Shown: positions 26,494-35,280, counted from the first letter of the stretch. The stretch: DNA of 64,000 nucleotides from Aureibaculum marinum (GCF_003813905.1 NZ_RPFJ01000001.1:1-64000), one strand, 5' to 3'. A program made the numbers and translations. The notes: generated by a model not told the origin, from the sequence alone.

Positions 26494-28215
26494 ATGGAAC
26501 ATTTTATAGTATCGGCACGTAAATATAGACCTCAAGTTTTTGATGATGTTGTTGGACAAAAAGCGATTACAAATACCTTAGAAAATGCTATAAAAAATAA
26601 CCATCTAGCTCAAGCTTTATTATTTACAGGACCACGAGGAGTTGGTAAAACCACATGTGCTAGAATTTTGGCAAAAAGAATAAATCAAGCCAACTTAGAC
26701 AAAATTGATCCTAATGAAGATTTTGCTTTTAATATTTTTGAATTAGATGCTGCTTCGAACAATTCGGTTGACGATATTCGAAATTTAACAGACCAAGTTC
26801 GTATACCTCCCCAAATAGGAAAATACAAAGTATATATAATTGATGAGGTACACATGCTTAGTGCTGCTGCTTTTAATGCTTTTTTAAAAACCTTAGAAGA
26901 GCCTCCTGCACATGCGATATTTATTTTGGCTACTACTGAAAAACACAAAATAATTCCTACTATCTTATCTAGATGTCAAATCTTTGATTTTAAAAGAATT
27001 GGAGTTGTTGATATTAAAGAATATTTACATAAAATTGCCAAACAAGAGAACATAAAAGCTGATGATGATGCCTTACATATTGTAGCTCAAAAAGCAGATG
27101 GTGCTTTGCGTGATGCTCTATCTATTTTTGATAGAATAGTAAGTTTTTCTAGTGATACAATTACAAGACAAGCAGTAGCAGAAAATTTAAATGTTTTAGA
27201 CTATGATGCCTATTTTAAAATTACCGATTTAATTATAAAAAATGACATTCCAAATGTTTTAATCGCATTTAATGACATTTTATCTAAAGGTTTTGAAGGA
27301 CATCATTTTATTGCCGGATTAGCATCTCATTTTAGAGATTTATTAGTAGCTAAAGATAGTGTTACCATTCCTCTACTAGAAGTTGGAGACGCTACAAAAA
27401 AACAATATGACGAACAAAGTAAAAAATGTAACGTTTCTTTTTTACTTAAAGCAATAGATTTAGCAAATGATTGTGATTTGAAGTATAAAAGTAGTAAAAA
27501 CCAGCGACTCTTGGTAGAATTGACTTTAATGCAATTGGCTTCAATTACTTTTCCGAATACGGACGAAAAAAAAAAACGTAAAAACTACATAATTCCAGCT
27601 ATACATTTTATTAGTACTTCTAAACCTAAAGTAAAAAAAGACACTAAAAAACAAATAGCGGCAACTACAGCAAATACAACACAAAACACTGTACCTAACA
27701 AAATAAAACTAGAAAATAAATCAGTTGTAGAAAAGCCAATCTTAGCCAAAAGAAAAACTAGACGTTCTTCTGCCTTATCTTTAAGTAGCATTCATAAAAA
27801 AAAGAATAATGCTAATAATACTGAAGAAATTGAAGACAATTCAAATAAACCAAAAGATGCTTTTACTCAAGCTCAATTTATGGAGTTATGGGAGAAAAAC
27901 ATACAACAATTAGAAAAAAAAGGAATACGTAATTTAGTAGCTATATTAAAAGCAGATACACCTAAGGTTGAAAAAAACATTATTCATCTAACAATGCCAA
28001 GTGAAATGATGAAAAATGAACTTTTAAAAGCAAAACCTAAATTATTAAGACCTTTTAGAGAAAAATTAAATAACTATAGTATTGATCTTGACATCAAAGT
28101 TAATGAAGAAAATCTGAAAAAGTATGCTTATACCCCTCAAGAAAAATACAATAAACTATTAGAAAAAAATAAAGCCTTGGCAAAACTTAAAAATAAATTT
28201 AAACTCGATTTATAA
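26494..28215 (+). CDS. dnaX: DNA polymerase III subunit gamma/tau
   Basis: Clamp-loader ATPase of the replicative polymerase. I start at the ATG at 26494 (MEHFIVSARKYRPQVFDDVV). The upstream frame start at 26476 adds six residues not seen in the family. Walker A is at LLFTGPRGVGKTTCARIL (about 42-59), Walker B VYIIDEVHMLS (about 111-121), the sensor segment FILATTEKHKIIPTILSRCQ and the arginine finger in the latter. The Zn-binding cysteine cluster normally between Walker A and B is absent; that stretch reads RINQANLDKIDPNEDFAF. A Lys/Asn-rich linker (about 365-460) leads to a tau-like C-terminal domain. It is 13 bp ahead of miaE. Confidence 0.94.
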   Translation: MEHFIVSARKYRPQVFDDVVGQKAITNTLENAIKNNHLAQALLFTGPRGVGKTTCARILAKRINQANLDKIDPNEDFAFNIFELDAASNNSVDDIRNLTDQVRIPPQIGKYKVYIIDEVHMLSAAAFNAFLKTLEEPPAHAIFILATTEKHKIIPTILSRCQIFDFKRIGVVDIKEYLHKIAKQENIKADDDALHIVAQKADGALRDALSIFDRIVSFSSDTITRQAVAENLNVLDYDAYFKITDLIIKNDIPNVLIAFNDILSKGFEGHHFIAGLASHFRDLLVAKDSVTIPLLEVGDATKKQYDEQSKKCNVSFLLKAIDLANDCDLKYKSSKNQRLLVELTLMQLASITFPNTDEKKKRKNYIIPAIHFISTSKPKVKKDTKKQIAATTANTTQNTVPNKIKLENKSVVEKPILAKRKTRRSSALSLSSIHKKKNNANNTEEIEDNSNKPKDAFTQAQFMELWEKNIQQLEKKGIRNLVAILKADTPKVEKNIIHLTMPSEMMKNELLKAKPKLLRPFREKLNNYSIDLDIKVNEENLKKYAYTPQEKYNKLLEKNKALAKLKNKFKLDL

Positions 28216-28228
28216 TCATATAGAAATT

Positions 28229-28810
28229 ATGTTAGGACTTAAATTTGAAACAGAAACTTCTTGGGCAGAAATTGCAAAAAATGATTTACAACAAATACTA
28301 ACCGATCATGCTTTTTTAGAACAAAAAGCAGCTTCAAATGCCGTCTCTATTATTATTAACTACTCTGAAGAAACTGAATTGGTATCTGCCATGAGCGAAA
28401 TAGCCATTGAAGAAATGGAACATTTTAAAATGGTTCACGATTTAATGAAAGCTAGAGGAATGGTACTAGGCAGAGCTCAACGAAACGATTATGCCAAAGA
28501 CCTACAATCTTTTTTTGTTAAAACTAAAGACAGAACAGAATCTTTAATTCAAAGGTTACTAGTTGCTGCTCTAATTGAAGCTAGAAGTTGTGAACGTTTT
28601 AAAGTTTTTTCTGAAAATTTAGAAGATAAAGAATTGGCTAAATTTTATAGAGATTTAATGATTTCAGAAGCAAATCATTACACTTTATTCTTAGGGTTTG
28701 CAAGAAAATATCAAGACAAAGACATTGTAAATAAAAAATGGAATGATTTACTAGCTTACGAAGCTGAATTAATGAAAAAAAGTGGAAAAGTAGCAAAAGT
28801 TCACGGTTAA
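28229..28810 (+). CDS. miaE: tRNA-(ms2io6A37) hydroxylase
   Basis: Non-haem di-iron monooxygenase hydroxylating the isopentenyl side chain of ms2i6A at position 37 of tRNAs that read UNN codons. The 193-residue ferritin-like four-helix protein shows the di-iron ligand pattern: LTDHAFLEQKAASNA, then EIAIEEMEHFKMVHDLM (ExxH), LIEARSCERFKVF and MISEANHYTLFLGFA (ExxH). It is 13 bp downstream of dnaX and probably cotranscribed. A 550-bp gap follows; it contains two structured repeats (28898-29086) and otherwise only AT-rich sequence without an ORF. Confidence 0.93.
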   Translation: MLGLKFETETSWAEIAKNDLQQILTDHAFLEQKAASNAVSIIINYSEETELVSAMSEIAIEEMEHFKMVHDLMKARGMVLGRAQRNDYAKDLQSFFVKTKDRTESLIQRLLVAALIEARSCERFKVFSENLEDKELAKFYRDLMISEANHYTLFLGFARKYQDKDIVNKKWNDLLAYEAELMKKSGKVAKVHG

Positions 28811-28897
28811 ACAAACTTAAGTAAATAACTACTTAACAATACATTAACCTATCTACAAAAGTAAAAATTTTATGAAGTAGAGTTTTTATAAAATAGT

Positions 28898-28962
28898 AAG
28901 GAGAAAAGCTACTTGTAGTGTTAAGCTCATACTTAACTTTTCGCTTCTCTCCTTTCTCCCCT
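28898..28962 (+). repeat. Structured intergenic repeat, copy 1 of 2
   Basis: A 65-bp unit beginning AAGGAGAAAAGCTACTTGTAG and ending CTTCTCTCCTTTCTCCCCT. The ends pair (AAGGAGAAAAGC with GCTTCTCTCCTT, one mismatch). Inside are CTAC-TT-GTAG and a second hairpin GTTAAG/CTTAAC. A second copy starts 123 bp downstream with the same ends but a different inner stem. Possibly a REP/MITE-like element or a structured RNA; class unknown. Confidence 0.65.
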
Positions 28963-29020
28963 GAGTTGAACTCCTAAGAGTAATGCTTTTATTATTAAAT
29001 ACGTAATTTTAGTTTAATAG

Positions 29021-29086
29021 AAGGAGAAAAGCTACTTGTAGTTTTGAATCTTCATTCATAATTTTCACTTCTCTCCTTTCTCCCCT
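29021..29086 (+). repeat. Structured intergenic repeat, copy 2 of 2
   Basis: A 66-bp direct copy of the element at 28898. The first 22 bases and last 19 bases are identical, while the inner 20-odd bases differ yet still form a stem (TGAAT/ATTCA in place of GTTAAG/CTTAAC). The rest of the gap, 29087-29360, is AT-rich with no gene; GAAAATGGGTAGTTT at 29223-29237 recurs at 29377-29391 in the end of the next gene. Confidence 0.65.
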
Positions 29087-29360
29087 AATTTTAGTATTAT
29101 GATATTTATAACGTAGTAAATTCGATTCTATTATATACCCCTCTTATCAAATTTTACAAAACAAATGTATGTGCTAATTCTATAAAAGTCAATAGTGTAA
29201 CTGGGTGTTTTTAAAAATCCCCGAAAATGGGTAGTTTTTTTAAAATTTTATAACTTATTTATTTACAGTAACTTAAAATTAATTTTAAGAAAAAAAATGC
29301 AAATTTTATAATTTATTAGTTGCTATTTTTTTATAAAAAATTTAAAATTAGAATTATAGA

Positions 29361-29696
29361 TTATAAAATTTTTAGGGAAAATGGGTAGTTTGGCGGCTCA
29401 TTATTACTTGCTTTTACCGCATTAATAATAGGAAAAATTAAATAAAAAAGTCCAATTATTAAAAATCCTAATAGTCCTAATCCAAAAAATAATATTAAAG
29501 GAACACAAATTATCATATAAAAAATCATGCTTAACCTAAAATTAAGTATAGATTTTCCATGTGCATCCATCTCAAAAACTTTATCTTTATTTGTGATCCA
29601 AATAAATAATGGAACTAAAAATCCTCCAACAAGCGTTACAAGATCTAACAATTGACTTAAATGTGTAATAACTAATAGTTGTTTGTTCTCTTTCAT
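29361..29696 (-). CDS. DUF4870 domain-containing membrane protein
   Basis: A 111-residue integral membrane protein of the DUF4870 (Tic20-like) family, function unknown. The pattern is typical. An N-terminal LLVITHLSQLLDLV helix comes first, then GFLVPLFIWITNKD with the conserved KD (about residues 36-39), DAHGKSILNFRLSMIFY, and two further hydrophobic segments (FYMIICVPLILFFGLGLLGF and LIIGLFYLIFPIINAVKASN). Family members end soon after the NAVKA segment, and so does this one. It is isolated between miaE and mnmE, transcribed leftward. Confidence 0.85.
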   Translation of the reverse strand: MKENKQLLVITHLSQLLDLVTLVGGFLVPLFIWITNKDKVFEMDAHGKSILNFRLSMIFYMIICVPLILFFGLGLLGFLIIGLFYLIFPIINAVKASNNEPPNYPFSLKIL

Positions 29697-29878
29697 ACTA
29701 GAGGTATATGTTGTATTGTATATATATGACTCCAGACAAATAAAAATGTTACACTTTTAATACACGTAACATTTAGCAAAATATAAACACCTTAAAAAAA
29801 AAAAAGCCTTAATGTAACAAGTAATACAAAATTAGAACAATACTAACATTCTATATTTTTTATCAGATATAGATTTAT

Positions 29879-29886
29879 TACTTTTG
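29879..29886 (+). promoter_or_regulatory. -7 promoter box of mnmE
   Basis: TACTTTTG fits TAnnTTTG and ends 15 bp before the ATG at 29902. It contains the in-frame TTG (29884) that would otherwise be the first possible start, so 29902 is the start. Confidence 0.55.
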
Positions 29887-29901
29887 TTCAGAAAGGCACT
29901 T

Positions 29902-31314
29902 ATGGAACTACATGACACTATTATAGCATTAGCTACACCCTCAGGGTCTGGGGCTATTGCGGTTATAAGAATTTCTGGTAAAAATGCTTTGCCTATTGTA
30001 AATCAATTTTTTAAATCTATTCATAAAAAAAAATTAATAGATCAGAAAACCCATACGGTTCACTTAGGCCATATTGTGCATGATAAACGGATTATTGATG
30101 AAGTGTTAGTGACCCTTTTTAAAAACCCACAATCCTATACTGGTGAAGATGTAGTAGAAATTTCTTGTCATGGCTCTTCTTACATTCAACAAGAAATTAT
30201 CCAATTATTTATAACTAATGGATGTCGAATGGCAGATCCAGGAGAGTTCACATTACGTGCTTTTATTAATGGAAAATTAGATTTAAGTCAAGCCGAAGCA
30301 GTTGCCGATTTAATTGCTTCAGACTCAAAAGCGTCTCATCAAATTGCAATGCAACAAATGAGAGGAGGCTTTTCTAATGAAATTGAAAATTTACGTCAAG
30401 ACCTTCTAAATTTTGCTTCTTTAATTGAATTGGAATTAGATTTTTCTGAAGAAGATGTAGAATTTGCAAATAGAGGTGATTTTCAAAAATTAATTACAAA
30501 AATTTCTAATGTTTTAAAAAGATTAATAGAGTCTTTCTCTTATGGAAATGTATTAAAAAATGGAATTCCTGTAGCCATAATAGGAGAACCTAATGTAGGA
30601 AAATCAACCCTTTTAAATGCATTGTTAAATGAAGAAAAAGCAATTGTGAGTTCTATTGCTGGAACCACAAGAGATGCTATAGAAGATGAATTAATTATAG
30701 AAGGTGTTGCTTATCGTTTTATTGATACTGCCGGAATTAGAGAAACTAGTGATGAAATTGAAAATATAGGAATAAAAAAGACTTTTGAAAAAACAGCCCA
30801 AGCTCAGTTGATTATTTATCTTTTTGATGCTTCAATAATTAGAAATAAAAATGAGAACGACAGTAAAAAGCTATTAAAGTTAATTAATAATGAAATAGAG
30901 AAAGTAGCTACTAAATTCCATGACAAAAAAATGATTACTATTGCCAATAAATCTGATTTGTTGTCTGAAAAAGAATTCAATTTAATTAAAAATACAATAG
31001 AAAATCCTTTATTTCTTTCTGCCAAAGAAAATGACGGCATTGATAATTTAAAAAATCAACTGACCGAATTATCTAATATTGGAGCTTTAAGTAACAATCA
31101 AACTATAGTGAGTAATAGTCGTCACTTTGAAATATTAAACAAAGCCTTAATTGAAATAAATAATGTTCAATCTGGAATAGATAATAACATAAGTTCAGAC
31201 TTAATTGCCATTGATATTCGTCAAGCCCTACACTACTTAGGGGAGATTACTGGTAAAGTTACTACTGAAGATTTACTTGGAAATATTTTTGCTAATTTTT
31301 GTATCGGAAAGTGA
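29902..31314 (+). CDS. mnmE: tRNA uridine-5-carboxymethylaminomethyl(34) synthesis GTPase
   Basis: K+-activated GTPase that, with MnmG, adds the (carboxymethyl)aminomethyl group to U34 of certain tRNAs. Starting MELHDTIIALATPSGSGAIA, the chain has the N-terminal folate-binding domain with CHGSSYIQQEIIQLF and GEFTLRAFINGKLDLSQAEA. The G domain follows from about residue 215: G1 GEPNVGKSTLLN, G2 AGTTRDAIEDEL, G3 DTAG and G4 NKSD. The C-terminus is the invariant FCIGK with its cysteine. About 470 residues, the normal size. It converges with the ABC transporter gene. Confidence 0.96.
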   Translation: MELHDTIIALATPSGSGAIAVIRISGKNALPIVNQFFKSIHKKKLIDQKTHTVHLGHIVHDKRIIDEVLVTLFKNPQSYTGEDVVEISCHGSSYIQQEIIQLFITNGCRMADPGEFTLRAFINGKLDLSQAEAVADLIASDSKASHQIAMQQMRGGFSNEIENLRQDLLNFASLIELELDFSEEDVEFANRGDFQKLITKISNVLKRLIESFSYGNVLKNGIPVAIIGEPNVGKSTLLNALLNEEKAIVSSIAGTTRDAIEDELIIEGVAYRFIDTAGIRETSDEIENIGIKKTFEKTAQAQLIIYLFDASIIRNKNENDSKKLLKLINNEIEKVATKFHDKKMITIANKSDLLSEKEFNLIKNTIENPLFLSAKENDGIDNLKNQLTELSNIGALSNNQTIVSNSRHFEILNKALIEINNVQSGIDNNISSDLIAIDIRQALHYLGEITGKVTTEDLLGNIFANFCIGK

Positions 31315-31403
31315 TAAATAAAGAACATAAAAGGTTCTAACATCCATAAAACTTATTTTTACTCTAAATACTATAACTTAGATTACAACTAAGCTATACC
31401 CTA

Positions 31404-33218
31404 TTACTCATTTAAAGTTTCTGCTATTTTATCTAAATTAAGGCTATTTGCCATAGCATTAAAAATTTTAAAATATGCATTTTCATTTTTATATAATTCT
31501 TCATGGGTACCCTGTTCAATCACCCTTCCTTTTTCTAAAATAATTACATTTTCTGCATCTATAATTTGTGAAATATTATGTGAAATAATAACTACAGTTC
31601 TTCCTTCTTTTATAGAATCTAAGCTTTTTTTAATTTGTTCTTTAGCAATGGCATCTAAACTTGCGGTTGGTTCGTCAAGAAAAATAATTGGTGGATTTTT
31701 CAAAAACAATCGGGCAATAGCAATCCGTTGTTTTTGCCCACCAGAAAGTAACGTAGCTTTTGAATTATATCCTTTAGGCAATTGAATTATTTGATCATGA
31801 ATATGTGCTTTTATTGCGGCTCCAATTACTTCTTCTTCGGTAGCATCTTCTTTACCATATAAAATATTCTCTCTAATACTTCCATTAAAAATATGATTTT
31901 TTTGTAATACCAATCCAATATTATTCCTCAACCAAGTTGTATCATAATCCTTTAAATCTACTCCATCCAAAAGAATACGCCCTTTAGTCGGTTCGTAAAA
32001 CTTATCTAATAAATTTATTACAGTACTTTTTCCAGCTCCACTTAACCCCACTAAAGCATTAATGGTATTTGGTTTTATAGCCATAGAAACATCAAACAAC
32101 GCTTTTGTTCCATTAGGATAAACAAAATCAACATTTTCTAATTCAAAAGTTCCTGTTACATTTTCTGGTATATACTTACCAGTCAATTCTGTTTCATTAG
32201 CATCCATTATATCAAAAAAAGCTTCTGAATATATTAATGCATCGTTCACTTCATCATAAATTCTATGTAATTCTCTAATCGGAGCAGAGACATTATTAAA
32301 TAATAAAATATGAAACATAATTGCACCAATTGTCATGGTACCATTTAAAACAAAATAGGAAGTTAAAATAATAATAATAACCACTCCAAATTGTTCAATA
32401 AAAACTTTAACACTATTAAATAAAAAACTCAATTGTCGAGTTTTCATTTGATTTTCAGTGATATTTAACTGAATAGCCTCATGTTTTTTACTTTCTAAAT
32501 TTTCTCTAGTAAAGGATTTAATTACAGTAATAGAATTAATTAAATCTATAATTCCATTATTTCTAGCTTCACGAAAACCTCTCATTTTTCGCCTAAACCC
32601 CTTTAGTTTTGTAGCCTGTAAACTACTGATATAAAAGAAAACAGGAATTATACCTAGACTAACCAAGCCTATATAAACATTGGCCTGAAAAATGAGAAAC
32701 AATGCAATAATGGCGTTAAAAAATAACGGAAGAATATCAATAAAAAAATTTTTAACCAACTGTGTTAAACTTGATATACCTAAATCAACTCTAGTTTGTA
32801 GCTTTCCACTTTCATTCTCTGCAGAGCTATAAAAAGCCATTTTATAAGTCAAAATTTTATCTACAACTTGCTGTGCAAAATCACGAGAAATGTAAATCTT
32901 CATTTTTTCTCCATAAAACTTTTGCCCATATTGTATAAGAGCATAAACCATCTCTTTTACTAATAATACTGCACTAATTGTTAGTAAAAGAGAAATTCCA
33001 TCTTTAAACTCAATATGAGCTTCGGTAAGCTTAGTGAGTTCGTCTACTGCATATCTTAAAACTAATGCATTTACTTGGGCCAAAAAAGAACCTATTATGG
33101 TTAATGCCAATGTAGCAATTACTAAAAATTTATATGGCTTTACATAACTAATTAGTTTTATAAAAAGTTTTATAAGACTAATATTTGTTTTTTTGTTTTT
33201 GCTTTGGTCTCTATTCAA
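31404..33218 (-). CDS. ABC exporter, fused permease and ATPase (MsbA-like)
   Basis: Homodimeric type IV ABC exporter of 604 residues. The transmembrane domain (about 1-340) has six hydrophobic helices, such as FLVIATLALTIIGSFLAQV and FGVVIIIILTSYFVL. The nucleotide-binding domain has Walker A NALVGLSGAGKSTVINLL (about 383-400), Q-loop region LRNNIGLVLQKNHIF, signature LLSGGQKQRIAIARL, Walker B PPIIFLDEPTASLDA and the switch His in VVIISHNISQI. Substrate (lipid, peptide or drug) cannot be told. It lies beside the remains of an efflux locus, but its own frame is intact. The stretch 33219-33364 upstream shows nothing else. Confidence 0.92.
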   Translation of the reverse strand: MNRDQSKNKKTNISLIKLFIKLISYVKPYKFLVIATLALTIIGSFLAQVNALVLRYAVDELTKLTEAHIEFKDGISLLLTISAVLLVKEMVYALIQYGQKFYGEKMKIYISRDFAQQVVDKILTYKMAFYSSAENESGKLQTRVDLGISSLTQLVKNFFIDILPLFFNAIIALFLIFQANVYIGLVSLGIIPVFFYISSLQATKLKGFRRKMRGFREARNNGIIDLINSITVIKSFTRENLESKKHEAIQLNITENQMKTRQLSFLFNSVKVFIEQFGVVIIIILTSYFVLNGTMTIGAIMFHILLFNNVSAPIRELHRIYDEVNDALIYSEAFFDIMDANETELTGKYIPENVTGTFELENVDFVYPNGTKALFDVSMAIKPNTINALVGLSGAGKSTVINLLDKFYEPTKGRILLDGVDLKDYDTTWLRNNIGLVLQKNHIFNGSIRENILYGKEDATEEEVIGAAIKAHIHDQIIQLPKGYNSKATLLSGGQKQRIAIARLFLKNPPIIFLDEPTASLDAIAKEQIKKSLDSIKEGRTVVIISHNISQIIDAENVIILEKGRVIEQGTHEELYKNENAYFKIFNAMANSLNLDKIAETLNE

Positions 33219-33364
33219 TATTATATTTTTTTATATTTTCAAACATTTTAGAAATATTTACTACAAAAAAATGCATTTCTAATGAAATTTGAAGCATATT
33301 TTTTTAAAACTAAATAAAAAGATGGCATTCTTATTTTAATAAATTAACACTAGTAGTTATAACA

Positions 33365-33592
33365 TCAAACGCTAGTATTACGAAATTGGGTAGCTGTAAC
33401 ACCCTCATTATGTTTAAAAAATTGATTAAAATTAGCAACCTCATTAAAACCTAAAGCATAAGCAACATCTGCTACAGATTTATCCATTTGATGTAATAAT
33501 GCTTTTGCAAATAATATTTTATAATCAATAATTATTTTTTGGGCACTTTTACCAAGTGCTATTAAAAGATCTTCTTTGAATAAACAAGTAGC
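33365..33592 (-). pseudogene. AraC-family regulator, C-terminal HTH remnant
   Basis: The minus strand from 33592 to the TGA at 33365 reads FKEDLLIALGKSAQKIIID, then YKILFAKALLHQMDKSVAD, VAYALGFNEVANFNQFFKH and NEGVTATQFRNTSV. This is the second half of an AraC-type DNA-binding domain, including the second helix-turn-helix (the conserved ALGFNEVANFNQFFK pattern). There is no start codon; an in-frame stop lies at 33593-33595, and the sequence then becomes the antisense of the efflux-gene fragment. Roughly 70 of an expected 280-300 residues remain. It was not long enough to stand out as an ORF. Confidence 0.85.
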
Positions 33593-34184
33593 TTACTCAA
33601 ATTTAAAAATAGGTTTTCCTGCTTCTCTATTAAGAAACCAACTAGACATTCAAGAAGCAGAATTGGTTTTTAGAAGTTCTTTTGAAGATGTTAACTTGGC
33701 TAAAATTTACTTTTATCCTTCCTTAACTATTACAACTAATGGAGGCATTTCTTCATTAAGTTTATCAGACTTTTTTGACAATTCAGTATTTTATAACTTA
33801 ATAGGAGGATTAACACAACCTATTTTTGCGAACGGAGCAAACAAAGCTACACTGAAAATTAATAAATCAATGCAACAACAGTCCTTTTATGATTATAAAG
33901 CAGCATGGTTAAATGCAGGTTCAGAAGTTTCGAATGCCTTGTACTCATACAACAAGACTAAAGAAAAACAAGATTCTAGAGCACATCAAATAGCTGCTCT
34001 TGAAAAATCTGTAGAATTTACAGAAGCTTTACTAGAATATTCATCTAGCACCAATTATACTGATGTATTAACTACAAAAAACAGTTTATTATCGGCACAA
34101 TTAGAGGGGGTAGAAGATAAAAAAGAAGAGTTGCAAGCTATTATTGAGCTTTATCGTGCCTTAGGTGGAGGATGGCAGAATTAA
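33576..34184 (+). pseudogene. TolC/OprM-type efflux outer-membrane protein, C-terminal fragment
   Basis: About 200 residues corresponding to the second half of an NodT/OprM-type outer-membrane channel: KIGFPASLLRNQLDIQEAEL (the conserved mid-protein GLPSxLLxRRPDIxxAE motif), FYPSLTITTNGG, LTQPIFANGANKATLKINK and the C-terminal LLSAQLEGVEDKKEELQAI then ELYRALGGGWQN. Full-length relatives have about 450-480 residues and a lipoprotein signal; both the signal and the first half are missing. Only a TTG (33576) is available as a start. Its 5' end abuts the AraC remnant on the other strand, so this is a deletion product and very probably not functional. Confidence 0.85.
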
Positions 34185-34198
34185 AAAATTTTAAGTTA

Positions 34199-34234
34199 AA
34201 GAAAAGTCCAAACCAAATGGTTTGGACTTTTCTT
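34199..34234. terminator. Strong bidirectional terminator
   Basis: AAGAAAAGTCCAAACCA (34199-34215) pairs perfectly with TGGTTTGGACTTTTCTT (34218-34234). It separates the convergent efflux-gene fragment and the CMD-family gene; the 17-bp stem is among the longest in the window. Confidence 0.88.
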
Positions 34235-34244
34235 ATTAATGATA

Positions 34245-34802
34245 TTATGCTTCAACTGATTTCCATGCAAATTTTTCAAAAGGAGCATCTATTGGTGTAT
34301 TAGCAATATGATTTGTGTAGTTACTAATTACCTTTTGAGACAAACCCAAAATGATTTCTAATACTTGTCTTTCGCCATAACCTGCTTCGTAAAATGTATT
34401 CAAATCGTCTGATGTTACATGTCCACGATTGCGTACAACTTTAAGTGTAAAATCATGTAAAACTTGCAATTTCTCAGTTGGCATTGCAGTTCTATTTCGT
34501 AATGCCTCACTTAAAGAAGCATCTACTTTCATCATTCCGGCTATAGCCGTATGGGCCGGCACACAATAATGACATTCATGTTCTACATTAATAGTTTGCC
34601 AAACCACAGTTAATTCTTCATTATTAAAAGAAGAATCAGTAAATAATTTGTGCAGTGTTTGATAGGCTTCTAATAGGCCTGGTGCTCCTGCCAAAACTCC
34701 ATGTAACCCAGGTATCATACCATTTGTTTTAAGAGATTGTTCTAATAATGGTTTACTTTCTTCTGGAGCAGATTCAATATTGTGAATTTTTAATGTCGTC
34801 AT
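34245..34802 (-). CDS. Carboxymuconolactone decarboxylase (AhpD-like) family protein
   Basis: A 185-residue all-helical protein of the AhpD/CMD superfamily, whose members reduce peroxides or disulphides through a CxxC pair. The redox motif EHECHYCVPAHTAIAG is at about residues 79-94, with CxxC and the following His of the proton relay, as in AhpD. LFTDSSFNNEELTVVWQTIN before it and LGLSQKVISNYTNHI after it are typical for the family in flavobacteria. It is the second gene after the DoxX-like gene (12 bp gap) in a TetR-controlled unit, consistent with a role in handling oxidants or electrophiles. Confidence 0.88.
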   Translation of the reverse strand: MTTLKIHNIESAPEESKPLLEQSLKTNGMIPGLHGVLAGAPGLLEAYQTLHKLFTDSSFNNEELTVVWQTINVEHECHYCVPAHTAIAGMMKVDASLSEALRNRTAMPTEKLQVLHDFTLKVVRNRGHVTSDDLNTFYEAGYGERQVLEIILGLSQKVISNYTNHIANTPIDAPFEKFAWKSVEA

Positions 34803-34814
34803 CTTTTTTTGAAT

Positions 34815-35255
34815 TTATAATTTATTAATAATTACTTTTTGTTTTCTATTTAAAATAAAAATGTTCAGTGAGGATAATAATACTATTCCCAAGGCAATGT
34901 ATACCAATAGCATTTTTGGTTCAATTCTAAGTGTATACTCAGCTATTAGTGCACCTACCATAGTTAACAATCCTAAAAGATTAGCATAAAATGCCCATTC
35001 GCTAAAAGGGATATTAAACTTTGTTATGGCATTATTTTTAACTAAACTAAAAATTGCTGTTGCTAAATAACCAATTACTACAACCGAAATGAGTATTCCT
35101 GTTGCTATTCTAAAAAAGGTTGGGTCTATCCCTAAAGGTTTAGCCATTTCAATAAATGCTTTCACAGAAATTTCCCATCCTGTTAGTTTAGAAATGGCAA
35201 ATCGTGATAAAACAATTGCCATTAATGCATTGGTAATAAATAATAATTTGTTCAT
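34815..35255 (-). CDS. DoxX-like four-helix membrane protein
   Basis: A 146-residue integral membrane protein with four hydrophobic helices. The first carries LSRFAISKLTGWEISVKAF, and the others include IATGILISVVVIGYLATAIF, WAFYANLLGLLTMVGALIAE and LLVYIALGIVLLSSLNIFIL. Size, topology and the RFAxSKLTGW start resemble DoxX/MauE-like proteins, often linked with thiol or quinone redox. It is the first gene after an 18-bp operator (35283-35300) and is followed by an AhpD-like gene, so the pair is likely one regulated operon. Family assignment is by pattern only. Confidence 0.7.
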   Translation of the reverse strand: MNKLLFITNALMAIVLSRFAISKLTGWEISVKAFIEMAKPLGIDPTFFRIATGILISVVVIGYLATAIFSLVKNNAITKFNIPFSEWAFYANLLGLLTMVGALIAEYTLRIEPKMLLVYIALGIVLLSSLNIFILNRKQKVIINKL

Positions 35256-35280
35256 AATTTCTGTTTTACTTATTGTTAAA

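Noticed and set aside
28898-29086. Start of a CRISPR array
   Set aside because: Only two units, 123 bp apart, with conserved ends and variable middle, which is the reverse of the repeat-spacer pattern; no cas genes nearby.
31315-31403. Terminator between mnmE and the ABC exporter gene (GAAC...GTTC)
   Set aside because: A four-base-pair stem without T-run is too weak to call.
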